Below are positions 1 to 4,298 of a stretch of 5,194 bases of DNA, piece after piece. Under the pieces are notes generated by a model. It did no database searches. It had not been told where the DNA came from and saw only the letters and a list, made by a program, of their open reading frames with translations. The first letter of the stretch is position 1; each line of letters begins with the position of its first letter. The position numbers and the translations under genes were made by a program. The DNA comes from Actinomycetes bacterium (lineage in GTDB: Bacteria; Actinomycetota; Acidimicrobiia; Acidimicrobiales; RAAP-2), in NCBI GenBank assembly GCA_021841725.1, contig JAKCEC010000108.1, positions 1-5,194 on the forward strand, in the 5' to 3' direction.

Positions 1-12
1 GCCGGTCGTCGG

Positions 13-44
13 GTGCCTGACGCCCGCGGTGCCTGACGCCCGCG
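13..44. repeat. Two-copy 16-bp tandem repeat downstream of the response regulator gene
   Basis: The unit GTGCCTGACGCCCGCG occurs twice, head to tail and without mismatch (13-28 and 29-44). It lies just beyond the stop codon of the leftward response regulator gene. Together the copies can form a weak CGCGG/CCGCG stem (25-29 with 40-44), but no T-run follows on the minus strand, so I do not call a terminator. Nothing else is recognisable in positions 1-52. Confidence 0.8.
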
Positions 45-52
45 CGCGTCGA

Positions 53-694
53 CTAGTCGTGGCGGTCGCGGTCGAATTGGCGCTGCGCGAAGAGGGCGGC
101 TTCCGTGCGCCGCTGAAAGCCCAGTTTGGCCAGGAGATTCGACACGTAATTCTTCACCGTCTTCTCGGCGAGGAACATGACCTCGCCGATCTCACGATTG
201 GACAGCCCCTCCGAGAGGAGTTCGAGGATGCGGCGCTCCTGCGCGCTGAGCGACTCCAAGCGCATGTCTTCGGTGATCTGGCGACGAAGCCGCTCGCGCG
301 CGCGTTCAATCTGATCGGTGGTGAGGAGCATCTCGCCCTGGGCGACCCGACGGATGGAGTTGACCAAGTCGTCGCCGCGCACGTTCTTCAAGACGTACCC
401 CTGGGCCCCCGCCAGCACCGATGCGTTCAGGGCCTCGTTGTCGGCGAAGGACGTGAGCATGAGGCAACTCAGGTGCGGGTAATTCTCGCGCAGGCTGCGA
501 CAGAGGTCCACGCCGCTCCCGTCGGGCAGGCGCACGTCGAGCACCGCCACGTCCACCTCACTGCAGTCCAGGGCCAGCGCCGCCTCGAGGGTGCCGGCCT
601 GCTGGGTCACCGTCAGGTCCGCGTTCGCCTCGAGGAGCTCGCGCAGCCCGCGGCGCACGATCTCGTGGTCGTCGACGAGGAGGAGTCGGATCAC
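53..694 (-). CDS. devR: NarL/FixJ-family response regulator, DevR/DosR-like
   Basis: A 213-residue DNA-binding response regulator and presumed phosphorylation target of the adjacent kinase. The receiver domain spans about residues 1-120, with the acidic pair D8-D9 (VDDHE), the phosphoacceptor D53 (VLDVRLPDG), T81 and K103 (YVLKN). A linker leads to a LuxR-type helix-turn-helix at about 148-205, whose recognition segment FLAEKTVKNYVSNLLAKLG closely matches mycobacterial DevR as I remember it, including the DNA-contacting Lys-Asn (K181, N182). The start is GTG at 694-692, one base after the kinase stop; AAGAGGG (707-701) sits six bases upstream as ribosome binding site inside the kinase tail, so translational coupling is likely. 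The REC-HTH assignment is firm. The devR name rests on resemblance, and the regulon and signal are unknown. Confidence 0.93.
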   Translation of the reverse strand: MIRLLLVDDHEIVRRGLRELLEANADLTVTQQAGTLEAALALDCSEVDVAVLDVRLPDGSGVDLCRSLRENYPHLSCLMLTSFADNEALNASVLAGAQGYVLKNVRGDDLVNSIRRVAQGEMLLTTDQIERARERLRRQITEDMRLESLSAQERRILELLSEGLSNREIGEVMFLAEKTVKNYVSNLLAKLGFQRRTEAALFAQRQFDRDRHD

Positions 695-695
695 G

Positions 696-1829
696 TCACG
701 CCCTCTTCAGCACAGTCCACGTCACCAGTGTGCCACGTCCCCGGCTCGACTCGACGACGCACCGTCCGCCCAGGTCGAGGGCGCGGGTCTCGAGGTTGCG
801 CAGGCCCCGTCCGTACCCCGCGTGGTCGTCGAAGCCGACGCCGTCGTCGTGCACGCGCAGCACCAGGAAATCGCCGTCACTGCTGAGTTCCACCGTGACG
901 TGCGTGGCCTCGGAGTGACGAACGACGTTCGAGAGGATTTCGCGCAGCGCTTGGATGGTGTGGTGGGCGCAGTGCTCGTTGACCGCCTGGGAGAGTCCGG
1001 CCTCCATCTGCAGGCGCGCCTCCACCCCGAGGCGGTTGTCCACCTCGTTGGTGAGGGCCGTGGCGCGTTGGCGCAGCGTGTCCTCGGTCGCGCGGTCCTG
1101 GTCGATCTCGAAGATCGTCGTACGGATGTCGTGGATGGTCTCGTTGAGCTCGTCCAGGGCCCGGTCCACTCGGTCGCGCGCGTCGTCGTCGAGCAACGGC
1201 AGGGCCATCTGCAGTCCCAGCCCGACCCCGAAGAGCCGCTGGATGACGGTGTCGTGGAGGTCGCGCGCCAGGCGCTCGCGCTCCTCGGCGACCGAGAGCT
1301 CGCGGAGTTCGCGGCGCAGGTTGGATTGGTCGATGACGGCGCCGGCCACGCGGCCGAACGTCTCGAGCAGGAGTTCGTCGTCGCGGTTGAACGAACCGCC
1401 GGTCAGCGGATCGGTCACGTAGAGGTTCCCCCAGACGTGCCCGTCGCGCGTGATGACGGGCACCCCCAGGAAATGGTGCATGGGGGGATGGCCCGGCGGG
1501 AATCCCGCGGACCCGGCGTGCGTGGCGAGGTCGTCGACGCGAAGCGGCGCCGCGGCGTGGATGGTCTCGCCGAGGACCCCGCGTCCGGTGGGGGGGTGGC
1601 CGATGAGCGACGCCGTCGCCTCGTCGACGCCGCACGTGATGAACTCCGAGAGGGTGGCGCCGTCGCGCGCGAGGACCCCGAGGGCGCCGTAGCGCGCCCC
1701 CACGAGTTCACTCGCGGTCGCCACGATCTGCTGGAGCAGGGTACTCAGTGACTCGTCGGTCTCCATGAGCAGCATGGCGTCGATGAGCGCGTGCAGGCGG
1801 TCGGGGTCGCGCAATTCACGAAACTTCAC
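696..1829 (-). CDS. GAF-domain sensor histidine kinase, DevS/DosS-like, cytosolic
   Basis: A 377-residue histidine kinase that should phosphorylate the response regulator encoded next to it. One GAF domain covers about residues 27-168. It contains GFPPGHPPM with H114 and GNLYV with Y137, which align with the heme-ligating His149 and distal Tyr171 of mycobacterial DosS, so heme-based sensing of O2, NO, CO or redox state is possible. A HisKA_3 dimerisation helix follows (about 178-245) with phosphoacceptor H192 in ARDLHDTVIQRL, then an HATPase_c domain (about 288-375) with N box N301, G1 box DDGVGFD (328-334), GRGLRNL (340-346) and a final GRGT (364-367). There is no membrane segment. Unlike DosS, which has two GAF domains, this protein has one. 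The start is GTG at 1829-1827, behind a GGTGG-like ribosome site at short spacing, so the exact start is less certain than the identity. Confidence 0.93.
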   Translation of the reverse strand: MKFRELRDPDRLHALIDAMLLMETDESLSTLLQQIVATASELVGARYGALGVLARDGATLSEFITCGVDEATASLIGHPPTGRGVLGETIHAAAPLRVDDLATHAGSAGFPPGHPPMHHFLGVPVITRDGHVWGNLYVTDPLTGGSFNRDDELLLETFGRVAGAVIDQSNLRRELRELSVAEERERLARDLHDTVIQRLFGVGLGLQMALPLLDDDARDRVDRALDELNETIHDIRTTIFEIDQDRATEDTLRQRATALTNEVDNRLGVEARLQMEAGLSQAVNEHCAHHTIQALREILSNVVRHSEATHVTVELSSDGDFLVLRVHDDGVGFDDHAGYGRGLRNLETRALDLGGRCVVESSRGRGTLVTWTVLKRA

Positions 1830-1842
1830 CTCACCACCATGA

Positions 1843-1855
1843 CACGTGACACGTG
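1843..1855. promoter_or_regulatory. CACGTG-A-CACGTG dyad in the gap before the kinase gene
   Basis: Two CACGTG palindromes flank a single A, giving a 13-bp inverted repeat that is perfect apart from its central base. It lies in the 28-base gap between the flavin-family gene stop and the kinase GTG. It also reads as a 7-bp tandem repeat, TGACACG twice from 1840 to 1853. The position suits an operator or a short mRNA hairpin controlling kinase expression. No binding protein can be named from sequence. Confidence 0.35.
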
Positions 1856-1857
1856 GC

Positions 1858-2241
1858 TCAGTGTCGCTGTCCGACGACGACCGATAGGGGGAACGAGACC
1901 AACTGACCCCCGAAACTCACGGCGTCGCCTAGGACGTCGTCCATCGGCTCGGCGTCCGGCGAGACCTCCGCAATTCCCGACGCCACCACTGACCAGGTAT
2001 GATTGTGGTCATCGATGCCGTCGATCTGCACGGTGAGGACGTCGTGACGCTGGGCGGCGAGCACGATGGAGGTGTCGGAGGAGGCGATGAGGATACGTTC
2101 GCGCTCCACGACGCGGATACGGGCGGGCAGGGCGGTCGGCAGGCAGCGCACGGACACCAGAATGCGCGCGAGCGGGGCCGTCGTGAGTCGCTCGATGCAC
2201 TCCTCTCGTGTGAGGGCCGAGACGGCCGATAATTCCTCCAT
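1858..2241 (-). CDS. Pyridoxamine 5'-phosphate oxidase-like (split-barrel flavin) family protein
   Basis: A 127-residue protein of the PNPOx-like split-barrel fold; relatives bind FMN, F420 or heme and are often small reductases or cofactor-binding proteins. The family pattern is visible along its length: an N-terminal helix [11 protein letters not shown] (9-19), a strand ARILVSV with following [11 protein letters not shown] (25-45), the strand ERILIASSD (48-56), and the diagnostic [19 protein letters not shown] (71-89), then a short C-terminal strand ending VVVGQRH. No signal peptide or membrane segment is seen. The length is typical for the stand-alone family. Start ATG 2241-2239 has no clear Shine-Dalgarno, so it may be weakly or leaderlessly translated. 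It is the first gene of a leftward cluster with the sensor kinase and regulator; a redox role tied to that system is inference. True PdxH activity is unlikely given its small size and context. Confidence 0.8.
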   Translation of the reverse strand: MEELSAVSALTREECIERLTTAPLARILVSVRCLPTALPARIRVVERERILIASSDTSIVLAAQRHDVLTVQIDGIDDHNHTWSVVASGIAEVSPDAEPMDDVLGDAVSFGGQLVSFPLSVVVGQRH

Positions 2242-2257
2242 CCGACTAGCATGGACG

Positions 2258-2273
2258 TCGTTGTACGCAACGA
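2258..2273. promoter_or_regulatory. 16-bp inverted repeat upstream of the flavin-family gene
   Basis: TCGTTG-TACG-CAACGA has perfect 6-bp arms around four bases, ending 17 bp before the leftward start codon at 2241. A DNA dyad of this size near a divergent start is a reasonable operator candidate, for example for the cluster's own LuxR-type regulator. It does not match the known DosR consensus. I found no convincing leftward -35/-10 pair around it. Confidence 0.35.
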
Positions 2274-2318
2274 ACTAGGGCCGCCCGTCACTTTTTCACC
2301 GACCCGCCGCGTGCGAGT

Positions 2319-2352
2319 GGTCGCGCGCGGGGTCCGCGCGCCGACCGCTTTT
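2319..2352 (+). terminator. Terminator-like GC-rich hairpin followed by four T's, upstream of the infA promoter
   Basis: The arm at 2319-2330 pairs with 2334-2346 to form twelve base pairs (GGTCG/CGACC plus CGCGCGG/CCGCGCG) with one bulged C and a GGT loop. It is followed by GC and then TTTT (2349-2352). This has the form of a rightward intrinsic terminator with a short T-run. No rightward gene lies upstream, and the infA -35 element begins at 2351, so the hairpin should not be in infA mRNA. It may insulate the operon, end an unseen small RNA, or be a DNA-level site. Confidence 0.35.
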
Positions 2353-2378
2353 GCATTCTGGGAAATATTCGGTAGAAT
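2351..2378 (+). promoter_or_regulatory. Sigma70-type promoter of the alpha operon
   Basis: TTGCAT (2351-2356) and TAGAAT (2373-2378) are separated by 16 bases, close to the -35 and -10 consensus. The stretch 2349-2380 is markedly AT-rich for this region. Transcription would be expected to start around 2384-2387, giving a leader of about 75 nt before infA. It is the only strong promoter seen for the downstream ribosomal protein genes. Confidence 0.7.
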
Positions 2379-2386
2379 AGTCAGCC

Positions 2387-2428
2387 GACCTCTTATGAGG
2401 TCAACCGTCGAGGAGTTCCGTGCTCCTT
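2387..2428 (+). promoter_or_regulatory. Structured infA 5' leader: two short hairpins
   Basis: The first hairpin is GACCTC (2387-2392), loop TTAT, GAGGTC (2397-2402), a perfect 6-bp stem at the predicted 5' end of the mRNA. The second is GAGGAG (2410-2415), a 7-nt loop, CTCCTT (2423-2428), with five Watson-Crick pairs and one G-U pair. The CTCCTT strand is also a perfect complement of the infA ribosome site AAGGAG (2448-2453), so the leader has two mutually exclusive pairings. No known leader family is recognised; a regulatory function is inference. Confidence 0.4.
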
Positions 2429-2447
2429 CGCGTCGTAGTGCCGCAAC

Positions 2448-2463
2448 AAGGAGAAAGAACCTG
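2448..2463 (+). promoter_or_regulatory. infA ribosome binding site that selects a CTG start
   Basis: AAGGAGA (2448-2454) is a strong Shine-Dalgarno sequence. Six bases downstream lies CTG (2461-2463), the codon where homology to IF1 begins. No ATG, GTG or TTG lies at a usable distance in the reading frame, so this site decides the start call. Confidence 0.75.
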
Positions 2464-2685
2464 AGTAAGCCAAAGGAAGACGCGTTCACCGTAGAGGGTA
2501 CCGTCGTCGAGCCACTTCCCAACGCCATGTTCCGTGTCGAGTTAGAGAACGGGTACACCGTGCTCGCGCACAGCTCGGGCAAGATGCGCATGCACCGCAT
2601 TCGTATTCTCCCCGGTGACAAGGTCCAAGTTGAGATCACGCCCTACGACATGACCCGCGGACGCATCACCTACCGCTACAAATAA
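2461..2685 (+). CDS. infA: Translation initiation factor IF-1
   Basis: IF1 binds the 30S A site and works with IF2 and IF3 in selecting the initiator tRNA. The 74-residue product is one OB fold and matches family length. Conserved blocks include [21 protein letters not shown] (11-31, split as [10 protein letters not shown] and [11 protein letters not shown]), LAHSSGKMR (35-43), IRILPGDKV (47-55) and the ending [14 protein letters not shown]. Homology starts right at CTG 2461, preceded at six bases by AAGGAGA, so I take CTG (read as Met) as start. An in-frame ATG at 2395 would add 22 basic residues but has no ribosome site and sits about ten bases from the predicted mRNA 5' end. It is the first gene of the alpha operon. 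The CTG initiator is unusual and could mark low or regulated initiation, or a base error. Confidence 0.93.
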   Translation: MSKPKEDAFTVEGTVVEPLPNAMFRVELENGYTVLAHSSGKMRMHRIRILPGDKVQVEITPYDMTRGRITYRYK

Positions 2686-2690
2686 CTCAC

Positions 2691-2710
2691 GTTCGAGAGA
2701 GTTCGAGAAA
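2691..2710 (+). repeat. 10-bp tandem repeat in the infA-rpmJ spacer
   Basis: GTTCGAGAGA is followed directly by GTTCGAGAAA, nine of ten bases identical. It fills most of the 33-base gap between the infA stop and rpmJ. The purine-rich second copy (GAGAAAGAAA into 2714) is the only candidate ribosome site for rpmJ and is weak. Confidence 0.6.
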
Positions 2711-2718
2711 GAAACGAC

Positions 2719-2832
2719 ATGAAGGTTCGCGCCAGCGTCAAGACCATGTGTGAGAAGTGCAAAGTCATTCGACGTGCCGGTCACGTCCGGGTGATCTGCG
2801 AGAACCCGCGTCACAAGCAGCGCCAGGGCTAG
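2719..2832 (+). CDS. rpmJ: 50S ribosomal protein L36, zinc-binding (C+) form
   Basis: L36 is the smallest large-subunit protein and helps organise 23S rRNA near the peptidyl transferase side. The 37-residue product begins [19 protein letters not shown] and ends NPRHKQRQG, full length for the family. Zinc ligands C11, C14, C27 and H32 are all present (C-X2-C-X12-C-X4-H), which makes this the C+ type rather than the zinc-free paralogue used under zinc starvation. Start ATG 2719 is fixed by the family N terminus; its ribosome site is poor, so coupling to infA translation or initiation by local unfolded mRNA is possible. The TAG stop (2830-2832) overlaps the rpsM Shine-Dalgarno. Confidence 0.97.
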   Translation: MKVRASVKTMCEKCKVIRRAGHVRVICENPRHKQRQG

Positions 2833-2844
2833 GAGAGGAAGAAT

Positions 2845-3222
2845 ATGGCCCGTATTGCCGGAGTTGACATCCCCCGCGAAAAGCGGACGGTGATTTCACT
2901 GACCTACATCTTTGGAGTGGGACCCACCATCGCCCAGCAGATCTGCGCGGCCACGGGAGTCGACGAGTCCACCCGGGTGAAGGACCTGACCGACGCGGAC
3001 GTCAACAAGCTACGTGCCTATATCGATCAGAACGTCACCGTCGAGGGTGACCTGCGACGCGACGTCGCCCAGGACATCAAGCGCAAGATGGAGATCAACT
3101 GCCTCCAGGGCATCCGCCACCGCAAGGGCCTGCCCGTTCGCGGGCAGCGCACCCGCACCAACGCTCGCACCCGCAAGGGACCCAAGCGCACCGTCGCCGG
3201 TAAGAAGAAGGTTACGAAGTAA
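2845..3222 (+). CDS. rpsM: 30S ribosomal protein S13
   Basis: S13 sits in the head of the small subunit, contacting the P-site tRNA and bridging to the 50S subunit. The 125-residue product is full length: N-terminal [14 protein letters not shown], the helix-two-turn-helix region with [11 protein letters not shown] (24-34), a middle helical segment [15 protein letters not shown] (71-85), and the basic C-terminal tail with [20 protein letters not shown] (89-108) and [18 protein letters not shown] (2831-2835), partly inside the rpmJ stop, gives the ribosome site for ATG 2845. The stop TAA shares its last A with the rpsK ATG, so S13 and S11 are translationally coupled. No odd features. Confidence 0.98.
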   Translation: MARIAGVDIPREKRTVISLTYIFGVGPTIAQQICAATGVDESTRVKDLTDADVNKLRAYIDQNVTVEGDLRRDVAQDIKRKMEINCLQGIRHRKGLPVRGQRTRTNARTRKGPKRTVAGKKKVTK

Positions 3223-3617
3223 TGGCTAAGCCCACTGTCGCTCGCAAGGTCCGCAAGAAGGAGCGCAAGAACGTCGCCTTCGGGGTTGCGCACATCAAGA
3301 GTTCCTTCAACAACACCATCGTCTCGATCACCGACCCCGAGGGCAACGTCCTGTCGTGGGCCTCGTCGGGTCAGGTGGGCTTCAAGGGTTCGCGCAAGTC
3401 GACCCCCTACGCCGCCCAACTCGCCGCCGAGAAGTGTGCGCGAGCGGCCATCGAGCACGGTGTCAAGAAGGTCGACGTCCTCGTGCGCGGACCCGGTTCG
3501 GGCCGCGAGACCGCGATCCGTTCCATCGCCGCCGCCGGCATCGAGGTGGTCGCCATCAAGGACGTTACCCCGCTACCCCACAACGGTTGCCGCCCCAAGA
3601 AGCGTCGCCGAGGCTAA
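3222..3617 (+). CDS. rpsK: 30S ribosomal protein S11
   Basis: S11 lines the platform of the small subunit near the E site and mRNA exit. The 131-residue product has the expected basic N terminus ([14 protein letters not shown]), then [14 protein letters not shown] (25-38), [17 protein letters not shown] (50-66), [11 protein letters not shown] (86-96) and the C-terminal signature [16 protein letters not shown]. The Asn-Gly at 121-122 is the site that forms isoaspartate in some bacteria. ATG overlaps the last base of the rpsM stop (TAATG), and AAGAAGG (3205-3211) inside rpsM serves as ribosome site at ten bases. The stop TAA (3615-3617) overlaps the rpsD ribosome site. Confidence 0.98.
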   Translation: MAKPTVARKVRKKERKNVAFGVAHIKSSFNNTIVSITDPEGNVLSWASSGQVGFKGSRKSTPYAAQLAAEKCARAAIEHGVKKVDVLVRGPGSGRETAIRSIAAAGIEVVAIKDVTPLPHNGCRPKKRRRG

Positions 3618-3625
3618 GGAATATC

Positions 3626-4270
3626 ATGGCTCGTTACACAGGACCCGTTTGTCGACTCTGCCGTCGTGAGCGCACGAAGCTCTACCTCAAGGGGGAGCGT
3701 TGCCACACGATGAAGTGCCCCGTCGCCGAGAACTCCGACCGCCAGAAGCGCGCGTTCCCACCGGGGATGCACGGCAACGCCCGTCAGCGCCAGGGCTCGG
3801 AATACTTGGGCCAGCTGCGCGAGAAGCAGAAGGCGCGTCGCATCTACGGTCTGCTGGAGAAGCAGTTCCGCAACCTCTACGAAGAGGCCAGTCGTCGTCC
3901 GGGGATGACCGGTACCAACCTGTTGCAGTTCCTCGAGTTGCGTCTCGACAACGTCGCCTACCGTGCCGGTTGGGGCGCGTCGCGCGCCCAGGCGCGCCAG
4001 TTGGTGCGCCACGGTCACGTGACCGTCAACGGCAAGCGCGTCACGATCCCCTCGTACCGGGTACGCCCCGGTGAAGTGGTCGGTCTCAAGAACGTCACCC
4101 GAGAGAACTTCAACGTCGTGCGTAACCGCGACGTGCTGGACCGCCACGTGCCGGGCTGGCTGGAGACCGGTGACAACGGCTTCACGGTGACCGTGCGCGT
4201 GGTGCCCCAGCGAGAGCAGATCGACGAGTCGATCAAAGAGCAGCTCATCGTTGAGCTGTACTCGAAGTAA
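3626..4270 (+). CDS. rpsD: 30S ribosomal protein S4, zinc-binding (C+) form
   Basis: S4 is a primary 16S rRNA binder that nucleates assembly of the 30S body; in some bacteria it also represses its own operon. The 214-residue product has an N-terminal domain with a four-cysteine zinc site C9, C12, C26, C31 (C-X2-C-X13-C-X4-C), as in Thermus and Bacillus relatives. FPPGMHGNARQ (44-54) and the helix YLGQLREKQKARRIYGLLEKQF follow, then the S4 RNA-binding domain (about 104-152) with ASRAQARQLVRHGHVTVNG, and a C terminus ending VELYSK. AAGGA (3616-3620), overlapping the rpsK stop, lies five bases before ATG 3626. Mycobacterial and Streptomyces S4 as I know them lack the cysteines, so the C+ form is informative for placement. 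No S4-binding leader typical of other phyla was recognised. Confidence 0.98.
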   Translation: MARYTGPVCRLCRRERTKLYLKGERCHTMKCPVAENSDRQKRAFPPGMHGNARQRQGSEYLGQLREKQKARRIYGLLEKQFRNLYEEASRRPGMTGTNLLQFLELRLDNVAYRAGWGASRAQARQLVRHGHVTVNGKRVTIPSYRVRPGEVVGLKNVTRENFNVVRNRDVLDRHVPGWLETGDNGFTVTVRVVPQREQIDESIKEQLIVELYSK

Positions 4271-4298
4271 TCGTCCCTCACCGTCTTAAGGAGTCCCC

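Noticed and set aside
1..52. Intrinsic terminator for the leftward cluster
   Set aside because: Only short 5-bp stems can form and there is no T-run on the minus strand.
50..59. Palindrome CGACTAGTCG over the regulator stop codon as a DosR-type binding site
   Set aside because: It shares GACT/AGTC with the DosR core but lacks the two-base spacer and the flanking G and C runs, and sits at a gene end rather than near a promoter.
29..1751. Long open frames on the plus strand opposite the regulator and kinase genes (29-886 and 591-1751)
   Set aside because: They are antisense to two clear genes with full motif sets, have no recognisable domain, and are expected from high GC at third codon positions.
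2251..2460. N-terminally extended IF1 starting at ATG 2251 or 2395
   Set aside because: The first ATG lies upstream of the predicted promoter, neither has a ribosome site, and the extra residues have no counterpart in IF1. The strong Shine-Dalgarno just before CTG 2461 fits the family start.
1929..2639. Minus-strand open frame across the intergenic region, flavin-family gene and infA
   Set aside because: It overlaps two well-supported genes in other frames and shows no protein family character.
2833..2844. S4-binding pseudoknot leader before rpsM as in the E. coli alpha operon
   Set aside because: The spacer between rpmJ and rpsM is only 12 bases, too short for that structure, and I see no equivalent elsewhere.
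3356..3625. Upstream extension of rpsD into rpsK
   Set aside because: The extension is rpsK read in another frame. S4 homology and the AAGGA ribosome site place the start at ATG 3626.
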